Of a DNA stretch of 64,000 nucleotides, positions 24,468-33,682 are shown piece by piece. The notes beneath the pieces were generated by a model that saw only the letters and a program-made list of their open reading frames with translations, was not told the DNA's origin and made no database searches. The DNA is from SZUA-309 sp965215995 (GTDB lineage: Bacteria > Pseudomonadota > Gammaproteobacteria > Pseudomonadales > Azotimanducaceae): positions 3,782,001 to 3,846,000 of the forward strand of contig OZ244128.1 in assembly GCA_965215995.1 (NCBI GenBank). Direction: 5' to 3'. Positions within the stretch are counted from its first letter, which is position 1. Each line of letters starts with the position of its first letter. The position numbers and the translations under genes are program-made.

Positions 24468-27400
24468 ATGACGAGCCTGGCTGCTGAAGCAGAAATCGTT
24501 GAGTCGTATCTCACTCAGCTAGAGCGCCAGATAGCGCTTCGGTTGCAGGAGCCGGAACGGAGCCGGGTTCAGGAATACTCCCGACTCACCTCTGAGCGGG
24601 TTGCCGCTGCCGACCTCGATGGCCGCAGCCCGGAAGACGACGCCTCTCTCACCATCGATACCTGGAAGCGCTTCCAGCGTCGCAATGTCGACGAGATACA
24701 GATCCTCGTGGCGAATCCGGTCCATGCCCGGGATGGCTGGCAGTCGAAGCATACGATCGTCTTTATCATGACCCGGGACATGCCATTTGTGGTCGACTCG
24801 GTGCTGATGGCTCTGTCGCACAACGGTCAGATCACTCACTACCTGAACAACGTTGTTTTTGGCGTGGATCGGGCCGATGACGGCAGCATCACCAGCCTCA
24901 CCCGTGCCCTCGATCATCCCAACCGGGAGCTTCTTCTGTACGCTGAGGTGGATCGGCTGGCTGATGGGGATCTTGCCGAGCTGAAGACGCGCCTTGAGGC
25001 AACGATCCGTGACCTGGAAGCGGTGGTGAGTGACTTTGGCGCGATGAAAGGAAAGCTCGCCGAGCTGAGATCCCAGGCAGAAGGTTCGGCGGCGGCGGAT
25101 GCGGAGTCGCTGGCCTTTCTGGACTGGCTTGCTGCGGACAACTTCACCTTTCTCGGTTTCCGTTCTTTCGAGTACTCGGGTGACTGCATGCGCCAGGTGG
25201 GGGACCCGCTGGGCATCCTCAGGATGCGTAATCGTGCGAGTGAGAGGAAACTCTCCGATCAGCCTGAGCGGACCCGAGCGTTTCTGCTCGAACCGGCACT
25301 GCTCGCGTTCTCCAAAAGCGGTACCCGCTCCCGGGTTCATCGGCCCGCTTACCCGGACTATGTGGGGATCCGTCGCTTCGATGCGGATGGCAACGTCATC
25401 GGCGAAGACGGTTTTCTGGGTTTGTACACTTCCCGCGTTTACCGGCAGGACGCCACGGATATTCCCGTGGTTCGTAACAAGATTGCGGAAGTGATGGAGA
25501 AGTCGCTGTTCGATCCCGCCGGATTCGACGGTAAGGTGCTCGCCCACCTGCTTTCCACTTATCCGCGGGACGAGCTGTTCCAGATCGGCACGGAGGAGCT
25601 GCTGCAGACGGCGGTGGCAATCACCAACATTCACGAACGGCGAATTATTCGCGTGTTCATCCGCGAGGAAAGCTACGGGTTGTTTGTCAACTGCCTCGTT
25701 TACCTGCCTCGAGATCTCTACAACACCTATGCCCGGACCAAGATCGAAGAGCTGTTCCGCCAGACCTTCAATGCCGAAGATATCGACTACGACATCCATC
25801 TGTCCGAGTCCATTCTGCTGCGATTGCAGTACACCATCCGGATCAAGCCCGGCGCGGAAGTTGCTATCGATCAGGTGGCTCTTGAGCGACGAATCAGCGA
25901 GCTGATCAGCGACTGGCGTACGGAGCTTGGCCAGTCACTGCAGACGGCTTTCGGGGAGGCGCAAGGTCGTAAATACCAGCGAGAGTATGCGGATGCCTTT
26001 CCGGCCGGGTATCGGGAAGGCTACAGTCCGCGTGCCGCTGCCGATGACGTCGCCAGCATCGAGCAGCTTTCGACCGAGCATCCACTGCTGACACGTTTCT
26101 ATCATCTGCCGGAAGATGAGGAGAACAGGCTGCGGCTGAAGGTGTTTCATATGGGCGGGCCGTTGCCGCTGTCCGATCTGGTCTCCAAGCTTGAAAACAT
26201 GGGACTGGAAGTGGCTGAGGAATCGCCGCACCGGATTCAAGCCGCTGGGGGGAAGGTGGTTTCTCTGCACGACTTCCTCCTTGTTTATTCGGGTCGCATC
26301 GATCTGGCGGAAGCGGGCGCGCGCTTCAACGACGCCTTTGAACGCGTCTGGACAGGGCAGGTGGAAGACGACGGCTTCAATCGCCTGGTCCTTGCCGCTG
26401 GCCTGACCTGGCGACAGGTCACCGTGCTGCGGAGCTACTCGCGCTACTTACAGCAGATCCGTTTTGGTTTCAGCCAGTCGTTCATCAGCGATACGCTGGT
26501 CAGCCATCCGGATCTTTCGCAGCTTCTGTTGCGCTGCTTCGAGGCCCGATTCGAGGTGGGCGGCACCTCGAGTGCGGCGGCGAAGCTGCAGGGCCAGATT
26601 CTGCGGGCGCTGGAAGGTGTGGCGCTGCTGAATGAAGACCGGATCTTGAGGCGAATTCTGGATCTGATCAACGCGACCAAGCGCACCAATTACTACCGGG
26701 AATCCGATGGGCAGCCGCGTGCCTATCTTTCCCTGAAACTCTCGCCTTCCGAGATCCCGGACATGCCGCGGCCCATGCCGGAGTTCGAGATCTTCGTCTG
26801 CGCACCGCACTTCGAAGGCGTGCACCTGCGCGGTGGACGAATTGCTCGCGGCGGTCTGCGCTGGTCCGATCGGCTGGAAGACTACCGCACCGAGGTCCTC
26901 GGTCTGGTGAAGGCGCAGATCGTCAAGAATGGCGTGATCGTGCCCACCGGCGCCAAGGGCGGCTTCGTGCTGAAGGAAGTGCGCGGAACGACCAACGATG
27001 TGGTCAGCTGCTATCGGCAGTTCATCAGCGGCCTGCTGGATCTGACCGACAACCTCATCGACGGGCAGGTGGTGCCGCCGGAGAACGTGGTGCGCTACGA
27101 CGAGGACGATCCGTACCTGGTAGTGGCAGCGGACAAAGGCACGGCGACCTTCTCCGATGAGGCCAACGCCATCTCCGAGCAATACGGCTTCTGGCTAGGC
27201 GATGGCTTCGCCTCTGGTGGTTCGAATGGCTACGATCACAAGAAGATGGGAATTACCGCCCGTGGCGCCTGGATTTCCGTGCAGCGGCACTTCCGCGAGC
27301 TTGGCGTGGACGTGCAGTCGGAACCCGTTAGCGTGCTCGGCATCGGTGACATGGGCGGCGACGTGTTCGGCAACGGCATGCTGTTGAGTGAATCCATCAA

Positions 27401-29195
27401 GCTGGTAGCTGCCTTCAACCATCTGCACATCTTCATTGATCCGGATCCGGACCCGGCCGTCAGCTATGCGGAGCGGCAGCGGCTGTTCTCCGCTTCGCAG
27501 TCGAGCTGGGCAGACTACGATGCCGGGAAGCTGTCTCAAGGTGGCGGCGTGTTCTCGCGGAAGGACAAATCAATCGCCCTGACAGAAGAGATGAAGGCGC
27601 GCTTTGATCTGTCCGTGGATTCCATGGCACCGGATGAGCTGGTGCACGAGTTGCTGAAAGCGCCGCTGGATCTGATCTGGAACGGCGGTATCGGCACCTA
27701 CGTGAAAGCGAGCTCGGAGAGCCATGCGGATGCGGGTGACCGGGCAAACGATCACCTGCGCGTGAATGCGAGCGAGCTTCGGGCCCGGGTGTTCGGCGAA
27801 GGTGGCAATCTTGGTCTCACCCAACGGGCGCGCATTGAGTTCGCGCTCAGTGACGGCTCGGTCAACTCTGACTTCATTGACAACGCGGCCGGCGTGGACT
27901 GTTCGGATCATGAGGTGAACATCAAGGTCGCGCTGAATGGCCTGGTGGCTGCCGGGGACATGACGGCCAAGCAGCGAAATCAGCTGCTCGAGGACATGAC
28001 GGACAACGTGGCGGAGCTGGTGCTGTCGAACAATCAGCGCCAGACTCGGACGCTTAGCCTCGCCCGACTGCATGCGGGCACCCGGAAGTCGGAGTACCGG
28101 CGGTTCATTACCTTCATGGAGTCGGCAGCCGGGTTGGACCGGGCGTTGGAGTTTCTGCCGACTGATGAGGAGCTGTCCGAGCGGCCCGGTCAGGGGCTGA
28201 CGAGACCTGAGCTTTCCGTCCTTCTTGCCTACGCGAAGATCCACATCAAGCAGGCCCTGGTAGACACCGAAATCGATCAGGATCCCGTTGTGCACCGGGA
28301 AATTCTCGGCGCGGTACCCGATACGCTTCGGCAACAGTTCGAGCCCGTCATTCTCGGGCACCCGCTGCGCAGGCAGATCGTTGCCTCCCAGGTTGCCAAC
28401 AGCATCGTGGATCACATGGGCATCACCTTCGTTGTCCACCTGCTGGAATTCGTGGGAGGCAGCATGGAGGAGATGGTCCGGGCCTACTACGGATTCGTCG
28501 AGGCGTTTGGTGTGCGGGACTGGTTCGACGCCGTAGAGGCAGAACAGGGGGTGCCAGAGCAGGTTCGGCTCGGCATGCTGCTCGATCTCATCCGTCTTGG
28601 TCGCCGAGCCACGCGCTGGATTCTCCGTCATCGGCGCAGCGTCGATAACGTGCAGGACTTTGTCGACAGCTGCCAGGGTCGGGTTGGTGCTCTGATCGAG
28701 CGACGTGAGCTGCTCATGAGCCGCAGCAACCGGGATGACTGGCAGGCTGCGGTCGCTGATCTGATTGCAGCCGGTGTCAGCGAAGATCTGGCTAAACGCA
28801 CGGCCCGCGCCTCACGGCTGGCCGATGCGCTGTCGATCATCGATGCGGCGGACACCACCGGTCTGGATGCCATCGCGGTGGGTGAGGTGTTCGTTGAGTT
28901 GTCAGATCGCCTGCAGACGGACTGGCTGTCGGATCAGCTGGCGGTGATCTCGGCGTCAAGCCACTGGCAGGCCATGGAGCGAGATGCCCTGCTCGATGAT
29001 GTGATGACACAGCAGAGCCTGCTGGCCGTCAGCGTGCTGACCGATGCTGAGGGTGATCTGGATGCCTGGCTCGAGAGTCGTGAGCGGTTCGTGAGCGAGT
29101 GGCGACGGGTGATTGGTGATGCGCAACACGCCACCCAGCAGGACTTCTCCATGTTTGCCATGACCTGTCGGAAACTCGCCGATCTGGCCAGATAG
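24468..29195 (+). CDS. NAD-specific glutamate dehydrogenase, large (GDH-1600) type
   Basis: Oxidative deamination of glutamate to 2-oxoglutarate, a route for amino-acid catabolism. At 1575 residues it has the typical length of the large proteobacterial class. The long N-terminal part (about 1-700) is the regulatory/ACT-like region. The catalytic domain begins around residue 780. GGLRWSDRLEDYRTEVLGLV and PTGAKGGFVLK (Lys near 829) give the glutamate-site residues, SGGSNGYDHKKMGITARGAW and VSVLGIGDMGGDVFGNGML give the nucleotide-binding Rossmann part, and HIFIDPDPD follows. C-terminal helical domains (about 1100-1575) complete it. Start ATG 24468 follows AAGGA at a wide spacing. It is monocistronic, with no frameshift visible. 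Confidence 0.95.
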   Translation: MTSLAAEAEIVESYLTQLERQIALRLQEPERSRVQEYSRLTSERVAAADLDGRSPEDDASLTIDTWKRFQRRNVDEIQILVANPVHARDGWQSKHTIVFIMTRDMPFVVDSVLMALSHNGQITHYLNNVVFGVDRADDGSITSLTRALDHPNRELLLYAEVDRLADGDLAELKTRLEATIRDLEAVVSDFGAMKGKLAELRSQAEGSAAADAESLAFLDWLAADNFTFLGFRSFEYSGDCMRQVGDPLGILRMRNRASERKLSDQPERTRAFLLEPALLAFSKSGTRSRVHRPAYPDYVGIRRFDADGNVIGEDGFLGLYTSRVYRQDATDIPVVRNKIAEVMEKSLFDPAGFDGKVLAHLLSTYPRDELFQIGTEELLQTAVAITNIHERRIIRVFIREESYGLFVNCLVYLPRDLYNTYARTKIEELFRQTFNAEDIDYDIHLSESILLRLQYTIRIKPGAEVAIDQVALERRISELISDWRTELGQSLQTAFGEAQGRKYQREYADAFPAGYREGYSPRAAADDVASIEQLSTEHPLLTRFYHLPEDEENRLRLKVFHMGGPLPLSDLVSKLENMGLEVAEESPHRIQAAGGKVVSLHDFLLVYSGRIDLAEAGARFNDAFERVWTGQVEDDGFNRLVLAAGLTWRQVTVLRSYSRYLQQIRFGFSQSFISDTLVSHPDLSQLLLRCFEARFEVGGTSSAAAKLQGQILRALEGVALLNEDRILRRILDLINATKRTNYYRESDGQPRAYLSLKLSPSEIPDMPRPMPEFEIFVCAPHFEGVHLRGGRIARGGLRWSDRLEDYRTEVLGLVKAQIVKNGVIVPTGAKGGFVLKEVRGTTNDVVSCYRQFISGLLDLTDNLIDGQVVPPENVVRYDEDDPYLVVAADKGTATFSDEANAISEQYGFWLGDGFASGGSNGYDHKKMGITARGAWISVQRHFRELGVDVQSEPVSVLGIGDMGGDVFGNGMLLSESIKLVAAFNHLHIFIDPDPDPAVSYAERQRLFSASQSSWADYDAGKLSQGGGVFSRKDKSIALTEEMKARFDLSVDSMAPDELVHELLKAPLDLIWNGGIGTYVKASSESHADAGDRANDHLRVNASELRARVFGEGGNLGLTQRARIEFALSDGSVNSDFIDNAAGVDCSDHEVNIKVALNGLVAAGDMTAKQRNQLLEDMTDNVAELVLSNNQRQTRTLSLARLHAGTRKSEYRRFITFMESAAGLDRALEFLPTDEELSERPGQGLTRPELSVLLAYAKIHIKQALVDTEIDQDPVVHREILGAVPDTLRQQFEPVILGHPLRRQIVASQVANSIVDHMGITFVVHLLEFVGGSMEEMVRAYYGFVEAFGVRDWFDAVEAEQGVPEQVRLGMLLDLIRLGRRATRWILRHRRSVDNVQDFVDSCQGRVGALIERRELLMSRSNRDDWQAAVADLIAAGVSEDLAKRTARASRLADALSIIDAADTTGLDAIAVGEVFVELSDRLQTDWLSDQLAVISASSHWQAMERDALLDDVMTQQSLLAVSVLTDAEGDLDAWLESRERFVSEWRRVIGDAQHATQQDFSMFAMTCRKLADLAR

Positions 29196-29249
29196 CACTG
29201 CTGACACTACCTTCTAGTGCCAGGATAGAACTGCTCAACCGGCTCCTTG

Positions 29250-29271
29250 AGTGGATCAAAAGTGGATCAAA
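29250..29271. repeat. Perfect 11-bp tandem repeat in a promoter region
   Basis: AGTGGATCAAA is repeated head to tail twice without a gap, 65 bases before the ATG of the uncharacterised gene at 29336. One helical turn per repeat is what a regulator binding direct repeats would need. A TATAAC hexamer (about 29294-29299) and GGAGG ribosome site lie downstream. Confidence 0.5.
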
Positions 29272-29335
29272 GCGACAGATTCTCGATTCTGCTATAACCA
29301 TTGGTCGCTATTTCTATCGACGGAGGCAGCAATCG

Positions 29336-30376
29336 ATGGCGGAGCTAGTTTTCAGCGAAGAATCCCTATACCGAGAAGCACCTACCACCATACCCCACGA
29401 GCGGGACGGAGTGCGGATGCATGGCGGTTTTGATGACAGTGGGACCTATGTTCCGCCGCGGTCCGGTGGCCGAAGGGAAGCCATGGAGGCCTGGACAGCG
29501 GCGCTGAGAGAACGGGGTGGTGATCTGTTTGCTGCAGATGCGTCTCTGCTGACCGGTGCACGCATGCCGAACGTTGCCCAGCAGGCCCTGTTGCTGGAGA
29601 ACGGTATTGCTCAACCGTTCTGGAACGGTCTGACCATCACCGGCAAGATCGAAGCCCGCGGTCGAGTCCTGGCCGAAATGACCTTCCCTGATCTGCAGGA
29701 CATCATCGTCGAGGACATATCCGGCATGGCCCTCGGCCACCTGAACAAGGGATTGCTTGTCATGCATGGCATCGATGAGGGCGGAGAGCCGGAGAAAGGT
29801 ATTGGCGGGCACGACGTGATGTGGTTTGTCGCCCGGGATCTGGCCATGGGCAAGAATGCCTACCCGGATGTGGAGCCACCGGACAACATCGCTCGACCGG
29901 AGGCTGGCCAGCGGCTCATGCCTGAGCTGGCGCCTGAGTACGAAAGCATGCTCAGCTTCCTGATGAACCTGCTGCTGATCGAGTTCAGGGCCGAGATCGG
30001 TTTTGCCGCCACTCAGGAAACCTTACGCAACGAGCGTCTGTTCCAGGATCGGCGTGCTGAAGCGGAAGAGGCGGCGGATCTCGTTGGCAGGATCCGTGAG
30101 GACGAGCTCATTCACGTGGAATCCCTCAGACTCTATCTTGGCGAGCTGCGTGAGTTGACCCTGAAAACCGTGGATGGTGGCACTGTCAGCGGCGCAGAGG
30201 TGATCGACCGGTTCTGGGACGGTCTCGTCCGCTGGGCGACCGTGGAGCAGCCGGCCATCGCGGCGCGAAACGCCTACGAAGGCCTCAAACCCACCATCCT
30301 CGCCCACCCGGACGGCGAACGAATTCTCGAATCCTTCGACGCGATCAGTGATTTGAAGGAGCCTTCAGCGGCTTAA
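29336..30376 (+). CDS. Uncharacterised protein, possibly ferritin-like
   Basis: A 346-residue soluble protein that I cannot place in a named family. The N-terminal 110 residues are polar with PRSGGRREAMEAWTAAL and LTGARMPNVAQQALL. The central and C-terminal part (about 120-330) is strongly helical. Acidic/His patterns there, IEFRAEIGFAATQE and EDELIHVESLRLYLGEL, recall the E-x6-E and E-x2-H ligands of di-iron ferritin-like helices. That match is by eye and not decisive. The start follows GGAGG. Its upstream region holds an 11-bp tandem direct repeat, and its stop codon lies in the first of three tandem terminator-like units. Confidence 0.55.
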   Translation: MAELVFSEESLYREAPTTIPHERDGVRMHGGFDDSGTYVPPRSGGRREAMEAWTAALRERGGDLFAADASLLTGARMPNVAQQALLLENGIAQPFWNGLTITGKIEARGRVLAEMTFPDLQDIIVEDISGMALGHLNKGLLVMHGIDEGGEPEKGIGGHDVMWFVARDLAMGKNAYPDVEPPDNIARPEAGQRLMPELAPEYESMLSFLMNLLLIEFRAEIGFAATQETLRNERLFQDRRAEAEEAADLVGRIREDELIHVESLRLYLGELRELTLKTVDGGTVSGAEVIDRFWDGLVRWATVEQPAIAARNAYEGLKPTILAHPDGERILESFDAISDLKEPSAA

Positions 30377-30420
30377 AAAAAAGCCTTCAGCGGTTTAAAA
30401 AGAGCCTTCAGCGGCTTGAA
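30361..30420 (-). terminator. Three tandem terminator-like repeats
   Basis: Three copies of a 21-22-base unit start at 30361, 30383 and 30404. Read on the minus strand each can form a short stem (AAGCC, loop GCTGAA, GGCTT or one-base variants). The units starting at 30383 and 30404 are followed by runs of T (eight and five respectively), so they resemble small intrinsic terminators for the DUF169 operon. The first unit also contains the stop codon of the plus-strand gene (30374-30376) and the end of its coding sequence (EPSAA). Confidence 0.55.
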
Positions 30421-30423
30421 ACG

Positions 30424-31212
30424 TCAGCTGTCGTAGCTCACCCCCATCCCGGCACGAACGTCGTTGTTCACGCCGTAGGGTGCGATGGGGTAGCGCAAGC
30501 CATTGCTGGAGAGCGCTGCCAGGCCAGCGATGATCTTCGGCAGGAAGTGTGGCGGCAGAGCCATCAGCAGCTCGTCTTCCATCACCCCACCGTACCTGCG
30601 CTCCGCGAAGCAGGGGATCGAAAGTGATGGCTCACCGGTCGCCAGCGCCCGACCCCAGGAATCGGCACAGGCGGATTCGCCCACACAGCCCCATTCGAGC
30701 TTCTTATAGCCCGTCCATTGCAGCCCGTTGATGAACAGGATCATCTGTGCGGGTGTGGCATAAATCAGACAGATATCAGGTGGATTCAGGCGCCCGCTGG
30801 TCAGCGGGCTTACGGCCATGGCTTCGAACTGCCCGTGCGGCACCACATCCATGGCTTCCTGGTGCGCTGCGGCATCTTCGGATTCCTGAAACCAGACGCC
30901 CTTCATCCGATCGCCGGACAGCCATTCGTCGTTGCGTGGATGCAGGCCGATCACTGTGCTGCATTGCGCGCCGACCAGGTCGTCGGCAGTGATGCCCACG
31001 GTCCAGCCGTTCCGACTGGCCATACCGACGATCTGATCGGTTGTGTGGATGGCGCTGGGTCGGCGGATCCGGGGAATGGCTTCCATGTCTGCGGTGGCTT
31101 CGAAGAGCTTCATGCCGATCGGCGTGGTTCGAAGCCGCAGGTACTGATTGAGACCGGCGACCAATTCGCCGTAGTCCAGGTTCGTGGTGTCGCTAGCGAT
31201 CAGCTCGCTCAT
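30424..31212 (-). CDS. DUF169 family protein
   Basis: A 262-residue protein of the DUF169 family. The opening pattern YLRLRTTPIGMKLFEA matches the family's hydrophobic/proline/lysine start. It continues with QCSTVIGLHP, and the Cys-containing GESACADSWGRALATGE followed by SIPCFAERRYGG. Conserved cysteines (about 84, 175, 180, 200) might bind a metal or cofactor. The biochemical role is unknown. It is co-translated with an alpha/beta hydrolase through an ATGA overlap at 31209-31212 and ends just before three terminator-like repeats. Confidence 0.8.
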   Translation of the reverse strand: MSELIASDTTNLDYGELVAGLNQYLRLRTTPIGMKLFEATADMEAIPRIRRPSAIHTTDQIVGMASRNGWTVGITADDLVGAQCSTVIGLHPRNDEWLSGDRMKGVWFQESEDAAAHQEAMDVVPHGQFEAMAVSPLTSGRLNPPDICLIYATPAQMILFINGLQWTGYKKLEWGCVGESACADSWGRALATGEPSLSIPCFAERRYGGVMEDELLMALPPHFLPKIIAGLAALSSNGLRYPIAPYGVNNDVRAGMGVSYDS

Positions 31213-32123
31213 AGTCTTCTCCGCAAGAAATCCAGGGTGGCCTCCGCCAGCGGCTCGGGCTCGTCAAAGTGCACCATGTGACCCGAGCCGGGCAGGCGTA
31301 CCAGTTCCGCGTCGGGAAACGTGGCGACCCGGTCTTCCAGCTCACCAGGCGCGAACTCACCGCTCCAGTCTGATCCGGGAGGCATTGCCCGACTCCAGTA
31401 CTCACCGGCAAGATCCCCGGCGATGACTCTGACAGGACAGCGAACGTTCGCCCAGTAACGATCGCTCGAGTCGGCGTCGGAGCCGACGAATACCGTCTGC
31501 ACTCTGGGGTCGAAGTTCCACTCGAGCTGGCCATTATGTAGTCGGGTACCTCGCCGGGCCAGCTGCAAAGCTCGATCGGCAGGCAGACGGGGATTGTTCG
31601 CCTGCAAACGTCCTGCGGCGAAGGTCAGATCCGGCAGTGGTCGCTGCTCTTCTGGAATCGACAGGCTGGCCAGGAGTCGCTCTCCTTCCATCTGCAGGCG
31701 GGTGCCTGGATCGTCCGGTGTGCGCCCGTCTGGAGGGCCCAAGCCTTCCACCACGATCGCCCCGAGCACCAGATCGGGAAACAGGGCAGCAAACCGGCAG
31801 GCCACGTGCCCGCCAAGACTGTGACCGAACAGCACCGCAGGGGCACCCACCAGCTCGCTCACCACCACATGCAGATCGTAGACGAGCTGGATCATGGTGT
31901 AGCCACCCGGCTTGTCGCTCTCGCCGTGACCGCGCAAGTCCATCAGGAAGACCGGGTGCGTGTCTGCCACGGCTTCGGCGATTGGCAGCAGGCTCAAGCC
32001 GACGTCCCGCATCCCGTGCAGCATGACCACGGGAGGCACTGCCTCGCTCTGTTCCGGTCCGAGGCGATAGACGTTCAGTCCTACACCGTTGGCGGATACC
32101 GATAGCCGAACAGGTTCTGACAT
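31209..32123 (-). CDS. Alpha/beta hydrolase
   Basis: A 304-residue alpha/beta hydrolase. VVMLHGMRDVGLSLLPIAE provides the oxyanion hole, DLRGHGESDKPGGY the usual lid-proximal motif, LFGHSLGGHVACRFA the nucleophile Ser, and GSGHMVHFDEPEPLAE the catalytic His. The acid is probably in the strand around RVIAGDLAGEYW. It is the first gene of a two-gene unit with DUF169. The sequence resembles meta-cleavage product hydrolases and esterases, but no specific substrate is indicated. Confidence 0.82.
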   Translation of the reverse strand: MSEPVRLSVSANGVGLNVYRLGPEQSEAVPPVVMLHGMRDVGLSLLPIAEAVADTHPVFLMDLRGHGESDKPGGYTMIQLVYDLHVVVSELVGAPAVLFGHSLGGHVACRFAALFPDLVLGAIVVEGLGPPDGRTPDDPGTRLQMEGERLLASLSIPEEQRPLPDLTFAAGRLQANNPRLPADRALQLARRGTRLHNGQLEWNFDPRVQTVFVGSDADSSDRYWANVRCPVRVIAGDLAGEYWSRAMPPGSDWSGEFAPGELEDRVATFPDAELVRLPGSGHMVHFDEPEPLAEATLDFLRRRL

Positions 32124-32256
32124 CTCATCTCCGATGCTGATTCATGCCCTTATGTGCGGGCAGTCATAGGGGTTTGGCCGTAAGCGCTCGAATGTACCGC
32201 ACCGGGAGTCAGAACGTCTAATGGGCTAATATCCCCGGTTGTCGATCTGCCCGTTG

Positions 32257-32958
32257 ATGCCGTTGAACCGTTCGCTTGGTACTTTCCTGTCATTCCTATG
32301 CCTGCTTGCCGGGGGTGCCGCTCTGCTCGCCTGGTGGGCAGGACCGGCGATGATCTCCCTGGCACTGGATGACGAGCGGCGGGACGCACCGTACTACGTG
32401 ATCCATCTGCTCGATTCGGAAGACCCTGCCGCGTACTTTCAGACGTTCGGAGGGCTTCTCCGCGAGGAGGAGGCTCAACTGCTCTGGCGCGGCAGTCTGC
32501 AGGCCCTGCACAGCGGCCGCACGCAGGACGAAATAGACGATGTGGCGCTCATTGAGTTCGGTGTGGGGTCGAGCGTGGTGCGGATGCTTACCAGCAGCGC
32601 TTATCGGGAACTGACCTCCCCTCGAGAGCCCATCCTGCTGGGCACGGCCCTGGCTCCGGGACCCATTGCTCATGATGAGAGCCTGGTGCTCTGGCTCGTT
32701 GAAGTGGTGGAAGACGGGGACGTGGCTGAGCTGGAAGCGTTGGGGACTACCTCGGAGGGGTTTCAGGGACAACTGATCTGGTCGGCACCGATCGACGTCC
32801 TGGATGGCGACCGGTTATGGAACCACGCGCTGCTGATCGCGTTCCCCAGTGACAGTGCGCTCAGCGCCTGGCTGGCTGCCCCGTCGACCAGCACGGACCG
32901 TGCGCTGGTCCGTCGTCAGCATGGCGATGAAGCCATGCTCGAGTTGCGTTCAGGCTGA
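32257..32958 (+). CDS. Membrane-anchored hypothetical protein with NIPSNAP/DUF1330-like repeats
   Basis: A 233-residue protein counted from ATG 32257; a TTG six codons upstream is possible. A hydrophobic N-terminal helix (FLSFLCLLAGGAALLAWWAG) should anchor it in the inner membrane or act as a signal. The remainder looks like two ferredoxin-like/dimeric alpha-beta-barrel halves. APYYVIHLLDSEDPAAYFQTF opens the first and SLVLWLVEVVEDGDVAELEAL the second, a pattern like DUF1330/NIPSNAP proteins. No catalytic motif is evident. Its last 43 bases overlap the 3' end of the convergent methyltransferase gene. Function is unknown. Confidence 0.6.
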   Translation: MPLNRSLGTFLSFLCLLAGGAALLAWWAGPAMISLALDDERRDAPYYVIHLLDSEDPAAYFQTFGGLLREEEAQLLWRGSLQALHSGRTQDEIDDVALIEFGVGSSVVRMLTSSAYRELTSPREPILLGTALAPGPIAHDESLVLWLVEVVEDGDVAELEALGTTSEGFQGQLIWSAPIDVLDGDRLWNHALLIAFPSDSALSAWLAAPSTSTDRALVRRQHGDEAMLELRSG

Positions 32959-33635
32959 ATGGTCGGTCTTTCTGCCCTGTCGGCGGGGCTGCTGACCTGC
33001 CAGTGGAACAGATGCGCGGTTCGGAACTCATCGAACTCGCCCAGATTTGGCAGGGTCAACGCTTCGATACGAGCGATCTCCCGGTAGCTCGGATCCGGCA
33101 GTTCGGTCACCCGGGAATCTGCCACCAGCACTTCGGATGCGTGGGATTGAGCCAGGGCAAGCAGTGGCAGGTTGCTTCGGTCATAGAGCACGTCCGCCAT
33201 CAGCAGAAGATCGCAATCCGCCGGGAGGGTGTCCTGCACGCGTATCTGCACCCCGTTCAATTCGGCATTCAGCGCCGTGGCGAGCCGTGCGTGCGGATCG
33301 GTGTCGCAGGCGATGACCGCCTCCGCACCGGCAAGGGCGGCTGCTATGCCTGCCACTCCGGATCCGGAGCCCAGATCGATGACCGATCGGCCACGAACCC
33401 ACTCAGGTTGTTCGAGCAGATACCGGGCGAGCGCCAGGCCGCTGCCCCAGCAGAAAGCCCAGTAGGCGGGTGCACGGATCACCGCCTGCATCACCTCGGG
33501 ATCAAGCGGTCCGGTCTGATAGTCCCTGTTGATCAGGCCGAGGCGAATGACAGCGCAGTCGGGCAGAGCGACCGGTTCGATCCGGGCATCAGGTAGGGTC
33601 TCTCGGAGCGCCTGCTCCAGCTCGGTCATGGACAT
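32916..33635 (-). CDS. Class I SAM-dependent methyltransferase, ETFB-lysine-methyltransferase-like
   Basis: A 239-residue methyltransferase. SAM-binding motif I is VIDLGSGSGVAGIAAALAGA (about residue 85), the acidic motif II end is VIACDTDPHA, and MADVLYDRSNLPLL is the post-I catalytic-region pattern seen in METTL20/METTL21-type protein lysine methyltransferases. The N-terminal YWAFCWGSGLALARYLLE is also characteristic of that group. By similarity it may methylate a protein such as the electron-transfer flavoprotein beta subunit, which would fit a genome rich in acyl-CoA dehydrogenases; this is an inference. It is convergent with, and overlaps, the gene at 32257. Confidence 0.75.
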   Translation of the reverse strand: MSMTELEQALRETLPDARIEPVALPDCAVIRLGLINRDYQTGPLDPEVMQAVIRAPAYWAFCWGSGLALARYLLEQPEWVRGRSVIDLGSGSGVAGIAAALAGAEAVIACDTDPHARLATALNAELNGVQIRVQDTLPADCDLLLMADVLYDRSNLPLLALAQSHASEVLVADSRVTELPDPSYREIARIEALTLPNLGEFDEFRTAHLFHWQVSSPADRAERPTIQPERNSSMASSPC

Positions 33636-33682
33636 CCAGGCAGAATACCGGTTTTTGGGGCACTTGCCGCTCAGGCCCGAGC

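Noticed and set aside
24519..25799. A 426-codon minus-strand open frame inside the glutamate dehydrogenase gene
   Set aside because: It lies fully opposite a well-conserved gene, with no ribosome site or recognisable domain.
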